From Agapetus fuscipes (lineage: Eukaryota; Arthropoda; Insecta; Trichoptera; Glossosomatidae), in NCBI GenBank assembly GCA_951799405.1, contig OX637332.1, forward strand, positions 8,065,001-8,129,000: 64,000 nucleotides of DNA, written 5' to 3'. How positions within the stretch are numbered: position 1 is the first letter of the stretch; the number at the start of each line of letters is the position of its first letter. The notes under the pieces were generated by a model. The model had not been told where the DNA came from and did not search any database. It saw only the letters and a program-made list of their open reading frames with translations. Shown one piece after another: positions 54,520-64,000 of this stretch. Both the position numbers and the translations under genes were made by a program.

Positions 54520-54635
54520 AAATATTTTTTACTAGACGATTATTTATAAGTTTTTATAGTACCTACCTCACTTGATTCGAAATATTTTTTACTAGGCGAT
54601 TATTTTTAAGTTTTATATGTACTTCACTTGATTCG
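54520..54635 (+). repeat. Tandem duplication of about 58 bp
   Basis: Two units of AATATTTTTTACTAGACGAT to CTCACTTGATTCG, differing at a few sites. Confidence 0.75.
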
Positions 54636-54769
54636 GCGACGTTATGAGAAATTAGAAATATTGGCTCCTACGGCTCATCATACAGGGAAGAATTGAGAGT
54701 AGAAAGAATGGGTTCCGGATCGGTCCGTAGAAGCGCAATATCCCACTTTCGCGCAGCAGTATCGAAGGT

Positions 54770-55050
54770 GCAAATTACTTCTTCTTCTTTTGGTGTCACT
54801 TCTATCGAAGGTAGGCTATCATCATGGCTATTTGGACTTTGGATGCTGCGGCTCGAAACAGGGACTTGGTGCTTTTGTTGAACCATTGTCGCCGGTTTTT
54901 CAGCCACGATGTCCTTCTGCGTCCCTGATCTTCTCCCCTCAATCTCAACCTGTATGATAAGATGTAGAAGATGGTATTCTCATTTCTCAAAATGTGTCCG
55001 AAGTACATGAGCTTTATCTGCTCAATGGTTGGCAGAATTGCAGGTGTACA
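54770..55050 (-). pseudogene. RTE-like LINE, C-terminal end, copy B
   Basis: Minus strand: IEQIKLMYFGHILRNENTIF, then RGEDQGRRRTSWLKNRRQWF and LFRAAASKVQIAMMIAYLR with stop, followed by a GAAGAAGAAG tail. More diverged in the middle than the copy at 23628 but with a better C-terminus. Confidence 0.83.
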
Positions 55051-57306
55051 AATTACTATGATGATAGAACAGCGAACACGGAGAAGAAAAAGAAGAAATG
55101 TCAATTATTCAGGGAAATTGAAATTTGTGTCATCTCTCTTCCCTATTTACTTTGGGCGCCTAATTATTAATTATATGATGCGGATACAAAGGGGCGGGAG
55201 GGCCTTTGAGTTCATTGTATCGGAAACTGAATACGCGCGCAAACAAAGACCTTTATTAGCACGGCGGCTTTTTTAAGCGACGCGACGGATCAATCAATCA
55301 CATGGAAACGACATCAATTTCAGTAATTTCTGAGTTGTGAAAACACCTGCTTAAAAGGTTTAAACTTTTAAAAGAAAGTGCGATTGCAGTCATCTCATGA
55401 AATAAAGTCGTGCTGAAGAGATTGCAACGAATGATCACAGGGTCGATAAGGTGACATTGCTAGTTTGGTTCCAATAGAGCCTAGTTTCAGATTATTGGTA
55501 AGTAGCTGTCGATTTTCATATGTTTTCATGGTTACTGTTCGAAATAATTTAGAAATGGACCGAGTCTATTGCTCCCAATGGAGTCGGAATGTTTTTGACA
55601 CGAAAGGTCTGTGTAACAAGGGCCCTTAGGAACGAATAACAAATTATTGTTTGGCCTTTGCCCCGACAGCCCGGCAGTGTAACATCACAACTTATTTGCA
55701 ATGTGCAGACCTCATTTCATAACGTTAATAAAATAAATATTTATTATGACGAATGAATATACTTTTTCTTTCACAAACATAAAAATAATATAAAAAGTTG
55801 AAGGGATTGTGTATTGGGATTGTGAAGATTCATTTTAAACTAATAATGTTTATTTCGTTATGTACACGACAATCTAAGTATTTTTTTGTTAAAAAACGAA
55901 AAAGATATGGAATCACAGAAAATGGCATTTTATAACGACATACAACTTTTCGTTCTCTGCGATCCTTTTGATTCTTCAAACTGTTTTTTCAACACAAGTG
56001 TGAGTACAAGGGTTTTATTCTTAAGAATCTTTTGAATAAGTCAACTAATTGTAAGAATTTACACGATTGATGATTGACGCCTAAGATGAGATAAAGATGA
56101 TTTCCTGGATTAAATACTGGAAAAATTTACACATTTACACACACATCGTTAAAATATCTTTACATGTAATGTAGATATCAAAATGATAACTAGAGTTTGT
56201 GTTAATGTGAAAAGTATGAATTACTTACGTGTTTGTTAGATGTGTAGTTACCGAAGTACGAAATAATTTCACTCACTAGAAAATCACTGATTTAAAAAAC
56301 AAAAACACCAACACGTATCACGAGAACCCGTTTGAACAGAACAAAAACAAACACCTAGAGTGTTTATTAAAAATGAACATAAACTTTATTACATCCACTG
56401 CACTAATAATGGTAATTTGCGTTGCAGTCCCATCGCTTCCCTTTACAATAGAATGGCCTTCCAGAACTCGTATTTCCTGAAAGAATCACCGACCATGTAT
56501 TGAAGAGTAAATAACATTTCTACGCGCACTAAGCATCGTAGTCGCTGAAGGTTACAAAGAAAATTGATGTGGACAATATTATCATGTAATAAATAAGTAA
56601 AATTAACCATTTCACGATAGATTTTGTATCATATTCAATCGTTTAACTAATTTAATAAAGTATATTTGATGTGAAAAACATGTATTTACTTGAAACTAGA
56701 TTGAATGAAGGTATTGCAGTTTAAAATCATTGTAAACTAGTATTTAAAACTGTATTTACATGTACTCACAAAAATATGCGAGGTTTGAGAGCAGTTGACA
56801 CAAACTAAAAACACAAAATATTACTGGATTTTTCTAACATGGATTTCGAAAACCAAGAAGTTTGTCAGGTCACCCGCAGCGTAATAAATGGCTGGAAAAC
56901 GAGAACAGTTTGCCCATGGGTCCGTCCACATCAATTTCTCGGGAAACCTCGCCGACATTAAATAGGTCACTAAGAATATCGCTTGCTTTTGTTCGCGCAA
57001 AGCTATTTTATGAGGTATATTGATAAAACGCAGCGATACAAAGTGGGGCACAGTGCTAGCATTTTATTACCTTACCTTACAATTTTCCATGTTTACTGCC
57101 AGCGAGTCACACGGCAACAGTTTGCGTCACGGATCCACATTTTTGTATTAAGTCCCATGACATTGTACTCGTAGTTTAGTTGTTATCACCTCAGAAGGTA
57201 TAGCGAAAAGTAACGAGTTCGCATTCCCAGCAGAGCTTTTGTTTTCAAAAAGGTTCAGGGAGGGGAAGGAATGAATATTTACATGGCCACATCCGTTTAG
57301 GTCTCG
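55051..57306. other. Mostly spacer
   Basis: A GC-richer patch with GGGGCGGGAGGG lies at 55192. A 35-codon frame with a hydrophobic start is at 56373-56480. A 76-codon minus-strand frame at 57051-56821 has no known motif. None is supported as a gene. Confidence 0.35.
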
Positions 57307-57425
57307 AAGGTTCCATCAGATTTACAGCAATTGGGTCAAGGAATTGATGCTTCAGTTCTTTGAGTTTCAGCCCTTGAGGTGTGATTCTTACACAAACGAC
57401 GTCCACTAAATAAATCAGTCAAACT
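57307..57425 (+). repeat. SINE-2 3' fragment
   Basis: AAGGTTCCATCAGATTTAC, CCCTTGAGGTGTGATTC and CACTAAATAAATCAGTC; diverged. Confidence 0.72.
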
Positions 57426-58460
57426 TGCATTGAAATTGCCGGTTATGAATTTGGATTAGAAATATTGCATCCAAATATTAAAATTATATAGGATGCATTC
57501 TCAACCATGTTGAATCAAAATCTTATGTATTGACAACAAATATAGGAAAGATATGCACTGTAACATTTCATTTAAGCAGTTTTACTTAATCGATAAAAAA
57601 ATTCGGTCAAAGACGCACAACTTTACTTATAAATGTAGATTTTTTAGTACGGCGAATTTCATAATTAAGTCTAGTCTATGAAGTACAACCGCAGGTTTAT
57701 TTTCTTGACATTGCGTTTGCCGTAGCCATGATAATGACTTTTAGAATGATAGTCAGAGCGATATTGAAAACGAAAGGAATGTAAAAATCAACTACAAGTT
57801 GTCTTATTTAAAATCCCATGTTCAGTGAAACCATTACTGGCACGCTATGTGGCATGTTTACGCCGTTCTTAGTTCTTCCGCAATAAAAAAACAATGTTAA
57901 TAAATGGCAATGACTGCAGAATGAACTTATTACAATAAAGTGCAAATATAAGAAAGTTGTGTGCAAATCAGAAAATGGTAGAGTTTGTTACTAAATAATT
58001 TTCTTTCTTTTAATCCATTTGAAAGTCAAAGCATCTAATATTTTGTTCACTGCTTTGTCTTTTCTTTTGGGACTAGTTTGTCTTCTAAAACATTTCTGCC
58101 ACATCCTCGATCCTGCCCTGAATATTTTTCTTTCGTACATTTTTAGTGTTAGCTTCGATTAAAGGCCGCGATCCCAAAAGAAAACATTTACATACAAATA
58201 TCCACAAGGATATATAAACCACAGGAAGGAAAGATGAATGAAAGATGTTTATTTTTTTGTCACGTTTGTGATTCAGTTACAAAACCCTGATAACTATACC
58301 ATAGAGGCCATTTGACTTTTTTTAATGTATTTTTCCTCAATTATTTAGTTCTGGCTATTATATAATAAGCCTTCTATACTGTACTCTTCCTCCATATTTT
58401 ACTGTTTACATTTTAGTGAAAAAGCCAAGTTTCTTATTATACAAATTTCGTATTCAACTT
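57426..58460. other. Spacer, nothing recognised
   Basis: No supported feature. Confidence 0.45.
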
Positions 58461-58781
58461 CAACTAAGCTAAACATATAGTGTAACTTCTTGCCGCGTTA
58501 TCCCCGAAGGGGTCGCATGTGGCGAGTTGAGCCTATTTATTTTTACAGGTAAGGGGGCCGACCTTACGCCAACCACTTCAGTTGAAGTGGAGGTTTCCCA
58601 GCTCCCGAGAGTGCTGGTACTCATTTCTTGTGAAGGCTGAGTAAACCTTGCCGGTATTTTATTTTGAGGTTTGAAATAAACACCGAAACGGGAAATCATT
58701 TTTCTGACACCCTCGGTGGGATTCGAACCCGAGCTTTCGGCATGGAATGCAAACACTCTACCACCTGAGCTATCGACCGGA
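58461..58781 (-). repeat. SINE-1 copy 12, near full length
   Basis: CAACTAAGCTAAACATATAG to GAGCTATCGACCGGAC; intact boxes on minus. Confidence 0.92.
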
Positions 58782-59400
58782 CGTATCATTAGTATATTAG
58801 TATCATTATTAGGAATTTGATTAAAAAAAATAGTGAGGCTAAAATAAGGGTAAAGAATAAAAGTAGATTACCTGCCATTTGATAATAAAGAGACAGGAAT
58901 CGATACGGTTATTCATGCAGTAATGCATTCAAACAATAATGAGAAAGGAAAGGGTAATAGTTGTATGCATTTACAAATTAATAAAGATACGGCGCCATGA
59001 CAATTCTATAAATATTGCCTTTAAAAGGCCACTAAATATTTATCAATCTGAACGACCAATTAGAGGTAAAAGGCAAATTAATGAAATGTTAGCCAATACC
59101 CATTAAACTTGAGAAAAAGAGATGAAGATACTGCCTTACCAATAAGATTATGGATTTTATGTGAATGTTTTAATGTAATTTTTGCCGACTTTAACTGCAG
59201 TTTTCATGGCGCCACGCAAGTCTCTCGGTCGTTTTATGTGAGACTAGAAACTAACTCGTTTATGTAAGGCGGGTGAAGTAAAAAGCCAGGAAATTACTTC
59301 GCTCTGCCAGGGACTAATGGGATGGCCAGTGGACATAAAGAAGCAATAAGCTAACGACTCTTTCATATCCACTGACATTAACATTACCCGTCTATTCATA
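58782..59400. other. Spacer before the Helitron block
   Basis: No supported feature. Confidence 0.45.
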
Positions 59401-59627
59401 TCTATTATATAAAAATCTAGGGGGTATTTGCGTCTGTTTTTTTCGAATTTGTAAAAATGTTTTTCTAAAAAGTGTTTCTCTTGATAAACTAAACTAACGC
59501 TCGATTCCAGAATTTTTGGTGTTTGTTTGTTTGTTTGTTTGTTTGTCCGTTTGTTTGTTTGTATATTTGTACCATTATAGGCGCCCAGACCGTTCGCAGC
59601 ACGATGCTGAAATTTTGCACACCCCCA
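59401..59627 (+). mobile_element. Helitron unit 1, 5' end only
   Basis: Starts A|TCTATTATATAAAAATC, contains GGGGGTATTTGCGTCTG and a (TTTG)n tract, and stops at CACACCCCCA, where unit 2 begins with TCTTATATATAAAAATC. The break falls at CCCCCA^T, the AT dinucleotide Helitrons target. Confidence 0.82.
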
Positions 59628-61439
59628 TCTTATATATAAAAATCTAGGGGGTATTTGCGTCTGTTTTTTTCGAATTTGCAAAAATGTTTTTCTAAAAAGT
59701 GTTCCTCTTGATAAACTGAACTAACGCTCAATTCCAGAATTTTTGGTGTTTGTTTGTTTGTTTGTTTGTTTGTTTGTTTGTTTGTTTGTGTGTTTGTTTG
59801 TATATTTGTACCATTATAGGCGCCCAGACCGTTCGCAGCACGATGCTGAAATTTTGCACACCCCCATAAAGTGTTAGTGGCTAAACAACTGTCAGGGTCC
59901 GGATGAGGTCACGTGCATATTTCGCATACCTGCCATACAGACTGAAAATTGAAATCTTGCCGCTGGCGGCCATTTTGAATTTACAGACTTGATATTCGAA
60001 ACGGTCATGCCTCTCAGTAATTTTAACAACTTTTGGAAGAAACTTTTTCGCAAAAAGTAAATTCTTCAAACTAAATTTGTAAATACCTACATAGAAAAAA
60101 ATAAAAAATAATAACTTTCAGGTGGCACAACGGGCGCATGCATAAAGTTGGAACATTGAAATAAGGCATGCTATCTAAACATAAACAGACTTAAATATTT
60201 TTAAAAGAACAACGAAATACATGAAGGATTAAGAGTAGCTGCCATACATTTTTTTTGGTTTCTTCAATATTTAACATTCTCCTGGCGTTCATTTTACAAG
60301 TCTGAAGGTTTTTCCTCAATGATCAATTTGGTTTTGCTTATGTCAACATTTTTTGAAAGAAAACTTTTTTCAATGACAATTTTTTCCAAACAAAATTTTG
60401 AAAAACCTGATTTTCACAAAAAAGTCAAATTTATAAGTAAAAAAATCAACTGATTTGATGCTACACAAACAATTATAATTAAGCGAAATGTAATGATATG
60501 TAATAGGACAATCCCGCCAAGTATATATTTTGCATACCTGTGATACCAACTAAAAAAATACATTGCTCTGCAGGCGGCCATTTTGAATGTCTAGGCCTCA
60601 AACTCGAATTTTAAATGCATTTTAGTAAACCCCATAAATGTTGGAAGAAACTTTTTTTTTACGGCAAATTTCTTTGAACAAATATTTAAAAAGTAAAATT
60701 TCATACAAAGTGTCTTATATATAAAAATAAAAAAAGTTAAAAAGATTATTTTTTTTTAATTTTCAAAAGTCATTTTTTTCTTAGAGTTCTGTCGATGGGT
60801 CGAACGTTTTCCCATACTTAGATTTTTTGTAGATTGTGAGTTTAGGCATTTTGAGGTATCTTCAGGTACCAAGCAGTATCAGACACTAAAATATCGTGAA
60901 AAGTATCACAAGCAGTTTTAAGATGTCAAAAGATAATTCAGAGCAGGACGAGCAGTTTGAAGGCATTTCATGACAATAAGAGCAGCTGGAACAATCTAAA
61001 AACAAAAGCACCAGTACCAACAAAACAATGCAGTATAGCAAACGCAGTCATGTTTCATGCCACTATAAGACAATTGCTAGCAACACAGGTACGCTTAAGA
61101 TACTATTACCAGCAAAACGAAAAAAGGGCAGAAAAAGACAAGTTATACACTTAAATGATAATGAACGGGTCGAGCATCATTATAAACCATCACCAGAAAA
61201 TTAAAGAGCAGAAATAAAAAACAGGATAAAGACTTCAGCACCTGCACAACAATAGGAAGTAGCACGATCAGGCCTGGGATTCTACCATAAAATTGTCCAC
61301 TTTTTGTTGTTATTGTGGGTCAGTTCTCATGTATCTTTTGAAAATCAAAGCAAGGGTAAAGTGTGCTGGCGAAGCCGGAGCTTAAACTGCCCGTAGTGCC
61401 TAGCAGCCAACCGTGCGAGAGCGCGGTTTGGTCTGCTAG
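59628..61439 (+). mobile_element. Helitron unit 2, 1812 bp, non-autonomous
   Basis: The 5' TC is preceded by A. The 3' end is a hairpin (CAACCGTGC gaga GCGCGGTTTG) about 5 bp before GTCTG-CTAG and then T, all as expected for Helitrons. No Rep/helicase is present. A short ATG frame at 60923 (MSKDNSEQDEQFEGIS) and a following AT-rich stretch are shared with unit 3 but carry stops. Confidence 0.88.
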
Positions 61440-63689
61440 TATTATATAAAAATCTAGGGGGTATTTGCGTCTGTTTTTTTCGAATTTGTAAAAATGTTTT
61501 TCTAAAAAGTATTTCTCTTGATAAACTGAACTAACGCTCGATTCCAGAATTTTTGGTGTTTGTTTGTTTGTTTGTTTGTTTGTCCGTTTGTTTGTTTGTA
61601 TATTTGTACCATTATAGGCGCCCAGACCGTTCGCAGCACGATGCTGAAATTTTGCACACCCCCATAAAGTGTTAGTGGCTAAACAACTGTCAGGGTCCGG
61701 ATGACGTCACGTGCATATTTCGCATACCTGCCATACAGACTGAAAGTTGAAATCTTGCCGCTGGCGGCCATTTTAAATTTACAGGCTTGATATTCGAAAC
61801 AGTCATGACTCTTAGTAATTTTAACAACTTTTGGAAGAAACTTTTTCGCAAAAAGTAAATTCTTCAAACAACATTTGTAAATACCTACATAGAAAAAAAT
61901 AAAAAATAATAACTTTCAGGTAGCACAACGGGCGCATGCATAATGTTGGAACATTGAAATTAAGCATGCCACCTGAACATAAACAGACTTACATATTTTC
62001 AAAAACACAACAAAATACATGAAGGATTAAGAGTAGCTGCCGTACATTTTTTTTGGTTTCTTAAATATTTAACATTCAACTGGCGTTCATTTTAAAAGTC
62101 TGAAGGTTTTTCCTCAATGATCAATTTGGTTTTGCTTATGTCAACATTTTTTGAAAGAAAACTTTTTTCAATGACAACTTTTTTCCAACAAAATTTTGAA
62201 AAACCTGATTTTCACAAAAAAGTCAAATTTATAAGTAAAAAAATCAACTGTTTTGATGCTACACAAACAATTATAATTTAGCGAAATGAAATGATATGTA
62301 ATAGGACAATCACGCCGAATATATATTTTGCATACCCGCCATACCAACTAAAAAAATACATTGCTCTGCAGGCGGCCATTTTGAATGTCTAGGCCTCATA
62401 CTCAAATATAAAATGCATTTTAGTAAACCCCATAAATGTTGGAAGAAACTTTTTTTCTACGGCAAATTTCTTTGAACAAATATTTAAAAAGTAATATTTC
62501 ATGCAAAGTGTCTTATATATAAAAGAATAAAAAAAACTGAATCTTTTTTTTTTTAATTTTCAAAAGTCATTTTTTTCTAAGAGTTCTGTCGATGGGTCGA
62601 ACGTTTTCCCATACTTAGATTTTTTGTAGATTGTGAGTTTAGGCATTTTAAGGTATCTTCAGGTACCAAGCAGTATAATATAATCTATAATCTATAATCT
62701 AAGTTGCAAGGATATATTCATTTAAAGCTCTCAGATGTATGCCCACAAACCAACAAGTGTAGTTCGCGCTTACAAATGCTGAATGTGTACTTACAAATAA
62801 AATCCAAACCTCAAATGAACATAAGCCCCACAACTTTTGCCGACCTTCCCTGAAACAGGGGTGACATTGGCAAAGTGAACCATTTTTTACAGTATGGGTG
62901 GTCAGCCTCATACCAACCTATAAGTCAAGGAATATGAATAATATCAGTATCAGACACTAAAATATCGTGAAAAGTATCACAAGCAGTTTTAAGATGTCAA
63001 AAGATAATTCAGAGCAGGACGAGCAGTTTGAAGACATTTCATGACAATAAGAGCAGCTGGAACTATCTAAAAACAAAAGCACCAGTACCAACAAAACAAT
63101 GCCGTACAGCGAACGCAGTCATGTTTCATGCCACTATAAGACAATTGCAAGCAACACAGGTACGCTTAAGATACCATTACCAGCAAAACGAAAAAGAGCA
63201 AAAAAGACAAGTTATACACTTAAATGATAATCAACGGGAAGAGCATCATTATAAACCATCACCAGAAAAATAAAGAGCAGAAATAAAAAGCAGGATAAAG
63301 ACTTCAGCACCTGCACAACAATAGGAAGTAGCACGATCAGGCCTGGGATTCTACCACAAAATTGTCCACTTTTTGTTGTTGTTGTTGGTCAGTGCTCATG
63401 GATCTTTTAAAAATCAGAGCAAGGGTAAAGTGTGCTGGCGAAGCCGGACTTTAATTTAGAATGCCGTAATCGGCAGGCTATTTAACTTAAATTCGTTTTT
63501 CGTAGATTCAAGATTTTCGGAACATGAAAAGAATTCAATTACCTTTTTATCACAAAATTTATTCAATTATATCTTAAAGCATTCAATGAAATAAAAAACA
63601 TATGGGCAAAAAATTATGGCGAAGCCAGACTAAAACCTGCCCGGAGGGCCTAGCAGCCAACCGTGCGAGAGCGCGGTTTGGTCTGCTAG
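61440..63689 (+). mobile_element. Helitron unit 3, 2250 bp, carrying an LT1
   Basis: It follows unit 2 directly: CTAG, then TATTATATAAAAATC, lacking the first two bases of the 5' end. It contains LT1 at 62677 and has two successive GGCGAAGCC 3' modules (63437, 63620), where unit 2 has one. It ends in the hairpin and CTAG at 63686-63689. Confidence 0.88.
62677..62944 (-). repeat. LT1 copy in Helitron unit 3, full length
   Basis: A 268-bp insertion flanked by CAGTAT (62671-62676, 62945-62950). Unit 2 shows the empty site at 60874. Tail is a run of TATAATC on plus; head is GTCAAGGAATATGAATAATAT. Confidence 0.93.
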
Positions 63690-64000
63690 TCTTATATATA
63701 AAAAAGGAGAGGGTATTTGCGTCTGTTTTTTTCGAATTTGCAAAAATGTTTTTCCAACAAGTGTTTCTATTGACAAACTGAACTAACGCTGTGTTCCAGA
63801 ATTTTTGGTGTTTGTTTGTTTGTTTGTTTGTTTGTATATTTGTACCATTATAGGCGCCCAGACCGTTCGCAGCACGATGCTGAAATTTTGCACACCCCCA
63901 TAAAGTGTCAGTGGCTAAACAACTGTCAGGGTCCGAATGACGTCACGTGCATATTTCGCATACCTGCGATACAGACTGAAAATTGAAATCTTGCCGCTGG
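63690..64000 (+). mobile_element. Helitron unit 4, 5' part, runs off the window
   Basis: TCTTATATATAAAAAAGGAG starts immediately after the CTAG of unit 3 with no host base between. It continues with the (TTTG)n tract and ACCATTATAGGCGCCCAGAC. Confidence 0.85.

Noticed and set aside
59881..60069. 62-codon minus-strand frame repeated at 61867-61679
   Set aside because: It lies in the non-coding body of two Helitron copies, so similarity comes from the element. It has no Helitron protein motif.

Overview
The window looks like nuclear DNA of an arthropod, most probably an insect. It is AT-rich, has spliced genes with short exons, and most recognisable sequence is eukaryotic transposable elements: RTE-like and L2/CR1-like LINE remnants, tRNA-headed SINEs, piggyBac elements with TTAA targets, hAT- and Mutator-like MITEs, and Helitrons. 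The sequence alone does not fix the order; the repertoire would suit a moth or butterfly but also other insects. There is no bacterial-type operon, CRISPR array, rRNA or convincing intact tRNA gene.

Host coding sequence is sparse. The best gene is on the minus strand at 6231-3805: three exons with matching splice phases and consensus splice sites encode a protein of about 151 residues ending in a basic, cysteine-rich CaaX box (KCKCC-VIQ), similar to the lipid-anchored tail of paralemmins. A second GC-rich minus-strand exon (25825-25679) has good splice sites and is followed by decayed tandem copies of its own donor-site region (25240-25678, 24300-24680). A CpG-dense island with a palindromic NRF-1-type site lies at 13990-14115.

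The commonest repeat, here called LT1, is about 250-270 bp (TTCCTTGACTTATAGG ... GCAACTTAGATTAGA) and occurs more than 30 times on both strands. Three copies run upstream into a conserved ORF end (..MKEVCKDRKKWRLICNV..), so LT1 is the 3' end of a LINE family or a SINE sharing that tail. Two nested insertions show 6-7 bp target duplications. SINE-1 (about 320-340 bp) and SINE-2 (about 250 bp) have tRNA-like A and B boxes. The SINE-2 tail matches the 3' end of the LINE fragment at 5489-5995. SINE-3 is a third tRNA-headed family.

Layout: 1-3.8 kb repeats and AT-rich spacer; 3.8-6.2 kb CaaX gene; 7.4-13.5 kb repeats with a complete but defective piggyBac (9012-11032); 14-23 kb spacer, LT1 copies, a hAT MITE and SINEs; 23.6-28.6 kb LINE ends, the second exon and minisatellites; 29.7-37 kb SINEs, LT1 copies and an inverted-repeat insertion with 14-bp target duplication; 37.3-39 kb a three-layer nest (LT1 hit by SINE-1 and by a second piggyBac); 39-42 kb inverted-repeat elements including a MULE-type MITE; 42-50 kb more LT1 and SINE copies; 50.5-53.1 kb a satellite-like array with a 411-bp period built from LT1; 53-59 kb mostly spacer; 59.4-64 kb head-to-tail Helitrons running off the end.

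I did not find a coherent new gene system. The points most worth a second look are the Helitron head-to-tail junctions, the conversion of a LINE tail into a satellite, the LINE/SINE shared tail, the minisatellite of donor-like sites and the unassigned CaaX gene.
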